From the NCBI GenBank assembly GCA_945883815.1, contig CAMCYJ010000025.1, positions 1-40,825 on the forward strand: a stretch of DNA of 40,825 nucleotides. Reading direction: 5' to 3'. This DNA is from Akkermansia muciniphila. Its GTDB lineage: Bacteria; Verrucomicrobiota; Verrucomicrobiia; Limisphaerales; UBA9464. The notes under the pieces are model-generated. The model did no database searches. It worked only from the letters and a program-made list of their open reading frames with translations, and had not been told where the DNA came from. Positions 34,331 to 40,825 of this stretch are shown piece by piece. Both the position numbers and the translations under genes were made by a program. Positions within the stretch are counted from its first letter, which is position 1. Each line of letters opens with the position of its first letter.

Positions 34331-35194
34331 TCAGAAACGCCACGACAGACCCAGGAACGGATTGTACTCCGGTGCCGATGCGGTCACGCCGAAGTTGCAA
34401 CCCGCATCCAACTGGATGTCCTCGGTGAGCAAATACGTGACCCCGCAATCCACCAAGCCCTGCCATGGGGAATTGGAAGCAAACGGGTGGATGGTAAAGA
34501 ACTCCACATAACCGGACAGCGGCCCCACGATCGAATGGCCCACGACCACAGAGTTGACCGACTCCAAATGATGTCCAGAACGCCCGTCGTTGCGCAGACA
34601 ATCCAATCGTGTCTGGAGCCCCAAATCGAACTCCCCAGGAAGCCTCATGGCCAAGGGTAACAATAATCCGCCCTCCACGGACCCGTTGCCGATTCCCCGC
34701 CCCGCTGTGGGCACCTTGAAGTACGGGATCATCCCGAAGGCGGAGGATCCGGAATCGTTGCCCCAAAAGTTTTTCTTGAAGCGCACGGTCAGGTCTCCCA
34801 AACCCGAGGCTCGATCTGAGATACCCGCCGAGCGGTCCTCGGTGCGGGTTCTCACATAGCTGTCCAGAATCAGGTGAAGATCCAGCGACGGCAGTAGACC
34901 GGTCTTCAAATTGACCGAGGCCAATTTGGTCATATCAGACACGACCCCAGAGGAATCGGTATCGTGAGTCCAGGTAGCGATGTCCGACTCCACCTGGAAA
35001 TGCCCAGCATCCACCGTGTAGGGGCCTTCGGTGAGACTTGGGCGATCGGTGATCAACGGACGCATTGCCTCTCGGGGCACCGGATTGAGCAGGTGATATT
35101 GACTCTTATCCGGCTCCGATCCCCACCCGCTCAGCGCCCCACCCAAACCCAAGCCGTTGGCCACCAGAAAAACCCATCGATTAAAACTCATCAC
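34331..35194 (-). CDS. Outer-membrane transporter-like beta-barrel (MetA-pathway phenol degradation family)
   Basis: This 287-residue exported protein has a signal-peptide-like N-terminus (FLVANGLGLGGALSGWGSEP). The rest is beta-barrel-like, with the family features LITDRPSLTEGPYTVDAGHFQVESD at the start of the mature part, LDLHLILDSYVR, GLGDLTVRFKKNFWG, MIPYFKVPTA and the final strand NPFLGLSWRF ending in aromatic Phe, which is the outer-membrane insertion signal. The family is often annotated only as 'transporter'; the substrate is unknown. An AT-rich region of about 230 bases separates it from the divergent aroC gene. Confidence 0.8.
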   Translation of the reverse strand: MMSFNRWVFLVANGLGLGGALSGWGSEPDKSQYHLLNPVPREAMRPLITDRPSLTEGPYTVDAGHFQVESDIATWTHDTDSSGVVSDMTKLASVNLKTGLLPSLDLHLILDSYVRTRTEDRSAGISDRASGLGDLTVRFKKNFWGNDSGSSAFGMIPYFKVPTAGRGIGNGSVEGGLLLPLAMRLPGEFDLGLQTRLDCLRNDGRSGHHLESVNSVVVGHSIVGPLSGYVEFFTIHPFASNSPWQGLVDCGVTYLLTEDIQLDAGCNFGVTASAPEYNPFLGLSWRF

Positions 35195-35425
35195 TCCGAG
35201 AGGCTAATTATATAGTATAATTTGCAAACTTTTTGTTCTTTTTACATATATTTTTGAATTATGCGCACTTTTTAATGCCACCTGCGCCCATCCATCGCTG
35301 CTGAACGCGGGACCGGCGGAATGATTGAGCCGGTGATCCGACCTCGCTTCGGAAGTTGGAACCCATGCCGAGGCTTCCTTTGAACTTCCTCCCATCAGAC
35401 CATTGCCCCCAAAATAACCAATGTT
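35195..35425. promoter_or_regulatory. AT-rich divergent intergenic region upstream of aroC
   Basis: No gene is visible here. A strongly AT-rich stretch (about 35205-35270) has TATAAT-like words on both strands. On the minus strand TATAAT lies about 20-25 bases before the outer-membrane gene start, and on the plus strand TTGCAA lies about 17 bases before CATATA. Neither has a good partner hexamer, so promoters are likely but not resolved. Confidence 0.45.
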
Positions 35426-36526
35426 ATGGGCAACACGTTTGGACACCTCTTCCGCATCACCACCTGGGGCGAATCGCATGGCGGCGGCGTCGGAGTGGTC
35501 ATCGACGGTTGCCCTCCGCGTCTCCCGCTCACCGAAGCCGACATCCAGCCAGACTTGGACCGGCGTCGCCCAGGTCAGTCTTCCATCGTCACCCCGCGCA
35601 AGGAGACCGACACGGTCAAAATCCTGTCCGGAACCTTCGAAGGACTCACCCTCGGCACCCCCATTTCCATGTGGGTCAAGAACGAGGACTTCCGCTCCGA
35701 GGCCTACAACGAAATGGCCGAGAAGTTCCGCCCGTCCCATGCCGATTACACCTATCACGTCAAATACGGGCATCGCGCCTGGCCCGGCGGCGGACGCACC
35801 TCGGCCCGCGAAACGATTGGCCGTGTCGCCGCCGGAGCCATCGCCAAAAAACTCCTGCGCGAATTCTGGGGCGTCGAAGTGTTGGCCTGCGTGACCCAAG
35901 TCCAACACCTCAAGGCGAACGTCGATCCTGAGACCTTCACCTCTGAAGCCGTCGAATCCAACATCCTCCGCTGCCCGGATGCCGCGGCTGCACCGGCCAT
36001 GATCGAACTCATCGAAGAACGACGCGGTCAGGGCGACAGCGTCGGCGGAGTCGTCCTCGGCGTGGCCCGGAATGTGCCTGCTGGCTGGGGAGACCCCGTC
36101 TTTGACCGCCTGGAGGCCGATCTCGCCAAGGGCATGATGTCCCTGCCGGCCACCAAAGGCTTCGAAATCGGCTCGGGCTTTGAGGGTATCCTCCTGACCG
36201 GCCTGCAGCACAACGACGCCTTCCGCAACGTGGACGGCAAGATCCTCACCACTTCCAACCGGTCCGGCGGCATCCAAGGAGGTATTTCCAACGGGGCCAC
36301 CATCCACTTCCGGGTCGCCTTCAAGCCCGTGGCCACGGTGATGCACGAGCAGGATACGATCGACGTGCACCTGCAGAACACCACGCTGCGCGGACGCGGT
36401 CGCCATGACCCCTGTGTGCTGCCCCGGGCCGTTCCGATGGTTGAGGCCATGACAGCCCTAAGCCTCATCGACCATGCGCTCCGACACGAGGCCCAGTGCG
36501 GCCACCGCGAACGCTGGGAACCCTGA
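35426..36526 (+). CDS. aroC: Chorismate synthase
   Basis: This 366-residue protein is full length. It begins [23 protein letters not shown], has the signature stretch [25 protein letters not shown], and ends with a normal C-terminus ([20 protein letters not shown]). The FMN-binding residues around RRRPGQSS and KGFEIGSGF are present. It makes chorismate from 5-enolpyruvylshikimate 3-phosphate, the last shared step of aromatic amino-acid synthesis. In the usual family signature YGHRDYRGGGRSSARET the segment DYR is AWP here, a small variation. There is no other shikimate gene nearby. A small hairpin GGCGAAA/TTTCGCC follows at 36560-36577, without a T run. Confidence 0.96.
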   Translation: MGNTFGHLFRITTWGESHGGGVGVVIDGCPPRLPLTEADIQPDLDRRRPGQSSIVTPRKETDTVKILSGTFEGLTLGTPISMWVKNEDFRSEAYNEMAEKFRPSHADYTYHVKYGHRAWPGGGRTSARETIGRVAAGAIAKKLLREFWGVEVLACVTQVQHLKANVDPETFTSEAVESNILRCPDAAAAPAMIELIEERRGQGDSVGGVVLGVARNVPAGWGDPVFDRLEADLAKGMMSLPATKGFEIGSGFEGILLTGLQHNDAFRNVDGKILTTSNRSGGIQGGISNGATIHFRVAFKPVATVMHEQDTIDVHLQNTTLRGRGRHDPCVLPRAVPMVEAMTALSLIDHALRHEAQCGHRERWEP

Positions 36527-36605
36527 CCCTCACTCTGGCTGGCGGGGCACTGATTTGACGGCGAAAAAACTTTCGCCCTGCCGGGACTGCGATTGACTGT
36601 CGGGC

Positions 36606-38135
36606 ATGTCCCTCACGCTGTCCCTTTTACGGCAACTGACACTGACAACGGCCACCACCCTGGGTCTCGGTGCCTGCCTCGCTGCGTTGGCGGCCGATCC
36701 CAAACCCAGCCCGAAGCCTTCCGGGCCGCAAATCGACGGCGCGTTCCACAAGGTCATTCTCGACACCGACCGCGACCAGGACGGCGATGGGCAAGCCGAA
36801 GACACCGTGGTCAACCCCATGGAAATCGCCGTGGCCCCGGACGGGCGGGTCTTTTTCATCGAGCGCAGCGGTCTATTGAAAGTGTGGAACGCGACCACCA
36901 AGGCTTCGTCGGTCGCCGGCACCCTACAGGTATTCACGGAATTGGAAGACGGCCTGCTGGGCATCGCGTTGGATCCCAAGTTCGCCAAGAACTCGTGGAT
37001 TTACCTGTTTTACTCCGACCCACAAACCCGCACCAACGACGCCAAACTCAAGAGCGGCGACAACCGGGTCTCCCGATTCACCCTTCGCAACGGAGTGCTC
37101 GACATGGCCAGCGAGAAGATTCTCCTGCGCATCCAGACGCAGCGCGACCAATGCTGCCACTCGGCCGGATCCCTCGCCTTTGACGGCTCCGGCAACCTCT
37201 ATGCCGCCACCGGCGACAACACACATCCCGGTGAGTCCGATGGCTACAGCCCCATCGATGAACGCCCTGGCCGCGAACCTTGGAACGCCCAGAAATCCGC
37301 CGCCAACGCCAATGATCTCCGCGGAAAAATCCTGCGCATCCATCCCGAGCCCAACGGCACCGTCACCATTCCCAAAGGAAACCTATTCCCTCCGGGGACG
37401 CCCAAAACCCGCCCAGAAATCTATGTCATGGGCAACCGCAACCCCTTCCGCATCACCGTCGACAAGGCCACCGGCCACCTGTACTGGGGTGAAGTGGGTC
37501 CCGACGCCGGCGGCCCGAACGACAAGCGCGGCCCCGCCGGGTTCGATGAAATCAACCAAGCGCGCACGGCCGGCAACTTTGGTTGGCCGTTCTTCGCTGG
37601 AGACAATCGCCCCTACCACCGCTACGACTTTGAAACACGCCAGCATGGGGAGCCTTGGGATCCGGCCCACCCCGTCAACCCGTCTCGATTGAATACCGGC
37701 CCCACCGAGCTCCCCCCGGCCCAACCCGCGTTCATCTGGTACCCCTACGGAGCCTCCACCCGTTTCCCGGAAGTTCGCAACGGTGGCCGAACCGCCTGTG
37801 CGGGCCCTGTTTACCGCTACGACGCCCAATCCAAATCCCCGCACAAACTGCCCAAGGAATTTGATCGCACGCTCTTTATCTACGAATGGTCCCGGAACTG
37901 GATCTTGGCCGTCCACCTCGACGAAGATCACAAAATTGCCAAAACCCCGGATGGCAAGCTTCGAATGGAGCGCTTTTGTCCAAACATGACCTTCATGCGC
38001 CCCATGGACCTCGAAATCGGCCCAGATGGCTGCCTTTATGTCTTGGAGAACGGCTCAGCCTGGGTGGGAAACAAAGACACCCAATTGGTTCGCATCGAGC
38101 ATCACCAACCCGGCGGGCAACCGTCCCAACCGTGA
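36606..38135 (+). CDS. Exported PQQ-dependent sugar dehydrogenase-like protein (GSDH fold)
   Basis: This 509-residue protein has a signal peptide (LTLTTATTLGLGACLAALAA; GAC may be a lipobox). The mature part is a six-bladed beta-propeller of the soluble glucose/sorbosone dehydrogenase type, with NPMEIAVAPDGRVFFIERSGLLKVW, DGLLGIALDPKFAKNSWIYLFYS, CCHSAGSLAFDGSGNLYAATGDNT, LRGKILRIHPEPNGT, MGNRNPFRITVDKATGHLYWGEVG and MDLEIGPDGCLYVLENGS. It probably oxidises a sugar or other alcohol with PQQ in the periplasm. PQQ binding is expected from the family and not proven here. It stands between aroC and the ribosomal genes and is probably transcribed alone. Confidence 0.9.
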   Translation: MSLTLSLLRQLTLTTATTLGLGACLAALAADPKPSPKPSGPQIDGAFHKVILDTDRDQDGDGQAEDTVVNPMEIAVAPDGRVFFIERSGLLKVWNATTKASSVAGTLQVFTELEDGLLGIALDPKFAKNSWIYLFYSDPQTRTNDAKLKSGDNRVSRFTLRNGVLDMASEKILLRIQTQRDQCCHSAGSLAFDGSGNLYAATGDNTHPGESDGYSPIDERPGREPWNAQKSAANANDLRGKILRIHPEPNGTVTIPKGNLFPPGTPKTRPEIYVMGNRNPFRITVDKATGHLYWGEVGPDAGGPNDKRGPAGFDEINQARTAGNFGWPFFAGDNRPYHRYDFETRQHGEPWDPAHPVNPSRLNTGPTELPPAQPAFIWYPYGASTRFPEVRNGGRTACAGPVYRYDAQSKSPHKLPKEFDRTLFIYEWSRNWILAVHLDEDHKIAKTPDGKLRMERFCPNMTFMRPMDLEIGPDGCLYVLENGSAWVGNKDTQLVRIEHHQPGGQPSQP

Positions 38136-38264
38136 TTTCAAACACCTGTTTGAGGGCCAACTTCGATTTTTCACAAAAAACGTATTGCACGCCCTCGCTC
38201 CGTTGTTAAGGTCCGCGCTCCCGTTTCCGTCGCTACAGACGGAGGCGATAACCTTTCGGCATCG

Positions 38265-38660
38265 ATGCCTACGATTAACCAGTTGGTCCGCAAGGGCCGC
38301 ACCAAGATCATCTACAAGTCCAAGTCTCCGGCCTTGGAAAATGCGCCCTTCCGTCGAGGCGTCTGCTTGCAGGTCATGACCCGCACGCCCAAGAAGCCGA
38401 ACTCCGCCATGCGGAAGGTCGCCAAGGTTCGGCTGACCAACGGCTTCGAAGTGATCGCCTACATCCCTGACGAGGGCCACAACCTCCAGGAGCACTCGAT
38501 CGTTCTCGTCCGCGGCGGCCGCGTGAAAGATCTTCCTGGTGTTCGCTACCACATCGTCCGCGGCACCTTGGACGCCTCCGGCGTCGAGAAACGCCGTGTC
38601 AGCCGTTCCAAGTACGGCGTCAAGCGCCCGAAGGCCGGAGCCGCCGCCAAGAAGAAATAA
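38265..38660 (+). CDS. rpsL: 30S ribosomal protein S12
   Basis: This 131-residue S12 is complete. The core stretch [24 protein letters not shown] and the loop [14 protein letters not shown] are intact, including the lysines corresponding to K43 and K88, so the streptomycin-sensitive form is expected. The C-terminus is extended slightly ([10 protein letters not shown]). It is the first gene of the str cluster rpsL-rpsG-fusA. The 129 bases upstream contain a GGAGGCG, but 20 bases from the ATG, too far for a normal ribosome site. Confidence 0.98.
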   Translation: MPTINQLVRKGRTKIIYKSKSPALENAPFRRGVCLQVMTRTPKKPNSAMRKVAKVRLTNGFEVIAYIPDEGHNLQEHSIVLVRGGRVKDLPGVRYHIVRGTLDASGVEKRRVSRSKYGVKRPKAGAAAKKK

Positions 38661-38705
38661 CGCCGCGGTCCATCAGCAGCAACCAACTCACTCTCCGATC
38701 TCTGT

Positions 38706-39179
38706 ATGTCCCGTCGTCGTCAAGCCATCAAGCGTTCCGTCATTGCGGACGCCAAGTACAACAGCGTCCTTGTCGGCCGCCTCGTGAACACCGTGATGTT
38801 CAGCGGCCAGAAGAACGTTGCCCGCCGCATCGTCTACGGAGCCATCGAGGCTCTCGCCGAGAAGACCCCGGGTGTTGATCCCCTGGAGATCGTCCAGCGT
38901 GCGATCGACAACGCCAAGCCCCGCATCGAGACCAAGGCCCGCCGCGTTGGTGGTGCCACCTATCAGGTCCCGATGGAGGTCACCCCGGACCGCCAGACCT
39001 CCCTCGCCATGCGTTGGATCGTCGGATACGCCGATGACCGCAAGGGCATTCCGATGAAGCAGGCTTTGGCCACCGAACTGCTCGAAGCCTACCAGGGCCA
39101 GGGCAACGCCATCCGCAAGCGCGACGACGTTCACAAGATGGCCCAGGCCAACAAGGCGTTCGCACACTTCCGCTGGTAA
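38706..39179 (+). CDS. rpsG: 30S ribosomal protein S7
   Basis: This 157-residue S7 starts MSRRRQAIKRSVIADAKYNS and contains the usual 16S-binding stretches (SGQKNVARRIVYGAIE, RPRIETKARRVGGATYQVP-like PRIETKARRVGGATY, ALATELLEAYQGQGNAIRKR) and a normal end (AHFRW). It primes assembly of the 30S head. It follows rpsL by 45 bases, so co-transcription is expected. A strong terminator-like hairpin follows before fusA. Confidence 0.98.
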   Translation: MSRRRQAIKRSVIADAKYNSVLVGRLVNTVMFSGQKNVARRIVYGAIEALAEKTPGVDPLEIVQRAIDNAKPRIETKARRVGGATYQVPMEVTPDRQTSLAMRWIVGYADDRKGIPMKQALATELLEAYQGQGNAIRKRDDVHKMAQANKAFAHFRW

Positions 39180-39195
39180 TTTATCTTTTTATGCG

Positions 39196-39224
39196 ACGCC
39201 CCGATGCCGAGTCGGGGCGTTTTT
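39196..39224 (+). terminator. Rho-independent terminator between rpsG and fusA
   Basis: The perfect 9-bp stem ACGCCCCGA / TCGGGGCGT encloses a 7-base loop and is followed by TTTTT. It sits 16 bases after the rpsG stop and 30 bases before fusA, so it should partly or fully separate fusA expression from rpsL-rpsG. Confidence 0.85.
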
Positions 39225-39254
39225 CATCTCCAAAAACGACGATCTTTCCCATCC

Positions 39255-40825
39255 ATGAGCGATCCCGCGGCCATCAACACGACACTCAACTCTCCGCAGC
39301 GCCAGTATCCTTTGGAGCGCACCCGTAACTTCGGGATTTGCGCTCACATCGATGCAGGTAAGACGACGACCACTGAGCGTATCCTTTTCTACACCGGCTT
39401 GATCCACAAGATCGGTGACGTCGATGATGGCAACACCGTCACCGACTGGATGGAGCAGGAAAAGGAGCGCGGAATCACCATCACCTCGGCGGCCGTCACC
39501 TCCTTCTGGTCCCAGAAGAAGGATGCGGGTCTCTTCAAGAATTTCGAAGGTATCGCCCACCGAATCAACATCATCGACACCCCGGGACACGTCGATTTCA
39601 CCGCTGAGGTGGAGCGTTCCATGCGCGTTCTCGATGGCGCTGTTGCTGTGTTCTGCGGCGTTGCCGGCGTGCAACCCCAGTCCGAAACGGTCTGGCGCCA
39701 AGCCACCAAGTACAAGGTTCCCCGCATCGCGTTCGTCAACAAGATGGACCGCACCGGTGCCAACTTCGACAACGCGCTGAACGACATGCGCAAGAAGCTC
39801 GGAGCCTATGCGTTCCCGATCTTCCTGAACATCGGAGCCGAAGACAAGTTTGCTGGCGTCATCGACGTGGTGAACCAGAAGGCCATCATTTGGGGTGAGG
39901 GTGACCTCACCAACGAAGGCCTGAAGTATGAGGTCACCGAGATTCCTGCCGCTCATCAAGAGCGCGCCGCCGCGGCTTTGGCCGAGCTCATCGATGCCGT
40001 CTCCAACAAGGACGACGCAATCGCGGAGCTGATTCTGGAAGAGAAGCCCATTTCGGTTCCCGTCCTCAAGGCTGCTATCCGCCGCCTCACTTGCAAGATC
40101 GAGCTCATCCCGGTTCTGTGCGGCACCGCCTTCAAGAAAAAGGGTGTTCAGGTTTTGATCGACGCCGTTGTCGATTACCTGCCTTCCCCGTTGGATATTC
40201 CTCCGGCTCAGGGCATGGTTCCCGGTACCGAAGACACTCTGGAAGTCCCCCCGAACGACAACAGCAAGTTCTGCTCGCTCGCGTTCAAGCTCTGGACCGA
40301 CCCGTACGCCGGCAAGCTGGTGTTCTTCCGTGTCTATTCCGGCCAACTCAAAAAGGGCGATTCGATCTACAATCCCCGCACCCGCAAGCGCGAGCGTGTG
40401 AGCCGCTTGATGGTCATTCAGGGCAGCGAGCGCAAGGACGTGGACTCCGTCTACTCCGGCGACATCGCGGCACTCGTCGGTCTGCGCAACATCACCACCG
40501 GTGACACCCTGTGCAACGAGGACTTCGACATCGCTCTCGAGCCCCCGACCTTCCCTGAGCCGGTCATCAGCATGGCCATCGAGCCGAAGACGAAGGCCGA
40601 CCAAGACAAGATGTCCCAAGGCCTCCAGCGTCTGGCTGAAGAAGATCCTACGTTCCGTTGCTTCACCAACGAAGAAACCGGACAGTTGATCATCGCCGGC
40701 ATGGGCGAGTTGCATCTGGAAATCATCCGCGACCGTCTCAAACGCGAGTTCTCGGTCGAGGCTGATGCCGGCGCCCCTCAAATCGCCTACCGTGAGACCA
40801 TCACCAAGCCGGCCGAGGGCGAGGG
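39255..40825 (+). CDS. fusA: Elongation factor G, 3' end outside window
   Basis: The frame opens with ATG at 39255 and stays open to the end, giving about 523 residues out of the usual 690-710. The GTPase domain has [21 protein letters not shown] (P-loop), RGITITSAA (switch I), DTPGHVDF (G3) and [11 protein letters not shown] (NKxD). Domain II ([22 protein letters not shown]) and the beginning of domain III ([18 protein letters not shown]) follow. It drives translocation in translation. The gene order rpsL-rpsG-fusA is the universal str arrangement; tuf would be expected downstream. A stretch of 12 extra residues precedes the conserved start ([23 protein letters not shown]). Confidence 0.98.
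   Translation, partial: MSDPAAINTTLNSPQRQYPLERTRNFGICAHIDAGKTTTTERILFYTGLIHKIGDVDDGNTVTDWMEQEKERGITITSAAVTSFWSQKKDAGLFKNFEGIAHRINIIDTPGHVDFTAEVERSMRVLDGAVAVFCGVAGVQPQSETVWRQATKYKVPRIAFVNKMDRTGANFDNALNDMRKKLGAYAFPIFLNIGAEDKFAGVIDVVNQKAIIWGEGDLTNEGLKYEVTEIPAAHQERAAAALAELIDAVSNKDDAIAELILEEKPISVPVLKAAIRRLTCKIELIPVLCGTAFKKKGVQVLIDAVVDYLPSPLDIPPAQGMVPGTEDTLEVPPNDNSKFCSLAFKLWTDPYAGKLVFFRVYSGQLKKGDSIYNPRTRKRERVSRLMVIQGSERKDVDSVYSGDIAALVGLRNITTGDTLCNEDFDIALEPPTFPEPVISMAIEPKTKADQDKMSQGLQRLAEEDPTFRCFTNEETGQLIIAGMGELHLEIIRDRLKREFSVEADAGAPQIAYRETITKPAEGE

Noticed and set aside
36560..36577. Terminator after aroC
   Set aside because: The GGCGAAA/TTTCGCC hairpin is neat but has no T run on the plus strand, so it is noted only in the aroC entry.
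39189..40781. 530-codon open frame antisense to fusA
   Set aside because: EF-G motifs on the plus strand are unambiguous; the antisense frame is a composition effect.

Overview
The window looks like chromosomal DNA of a Gram-negative bacterium of the Verrucomicrobiota, probably a Limisphaerales/Pedosphaera-like lineage. This is inferred from gene content and is not a computed placement. The clues are a prepilin-like protein with an H-X9-DG tail motif, a DUF1080 protein, a CRTAC1/UnbV repeat protein, a soluble PQQ-type dehydrogenase, many LPS genes, high GC with weak Shine-Dalgarno signals, and long antisense ORFs typical of GC-rich DNA.

Layout. Positions 1-3257 (minus strand) hold an SGNH/GDSL esterase cut by the window edge, a YhbY-like RNA-binding protein, an RfaE2-type adenylyltransferase, and a LytTR response regulator with a LytS-type histidine kinase. 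Positions 3394-12256 hold an integrated mobile element of about 8.9 kb in the 3' end of a tRNA-Leu(GAG) gene. It is bounded by 25-bp perfect direct repeats of the tRNA 3' end. It carries a tyrosine integrase next to the tRNA, a serine recombinase at the far end, a type II restriction-modification pair (C5 methyltransferase plus MvaI/BcnI-like nuclease), a very AT-rich gene for a protein with polymerase-palm-like motifs, and several small unknown genes.

Positions 12236-12516 hold tRNA-Leu and tRNA-Pro. Positions 12776-21774 hold a prepilin-like protein, an EamA transporter, an exported endonuclease/exonuclease/phosphatase-fold protein, a large TPR protein, a FIST protein and an unusual ThrS. 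Positions 21916-26186 hold a UvrD/PcrA helicase, an LpxL-like acyltransferase and a WaaF-like heptosyltransferase. Positions 26368-32132 hold a CRTAC1-like protein followed by a compact kdsC-lptC-lptA-lptB-hprK cluster and a small two-helix membrane protein. Positions 32155-35194 (minus) hold a GlcD-like oxidase, a DUF1080 protein and an outer-membrane transporter-like protein. Positions 35426-40825 hold aroC, a PQQ-type sugar dehydrogenase, and the str cluster rpsL-rpsG-fusA, with fusA cut by the window end.

The backbone theme is envelope building: heptose activation and transfer, lipid A acylation, Kdo phosphatase and Lpt export. The most interesting part is the tRNA-Leu element. It has duplicated core sites, a second transcription terminator brought in with the tRNA 3' end, matching inner repeats near both ends that look like integrase arm sites, an integrase with Gln where the first catalytic Arg is expected, and a putative winged-helix plus polymerase-like protein that may be its replication protein.
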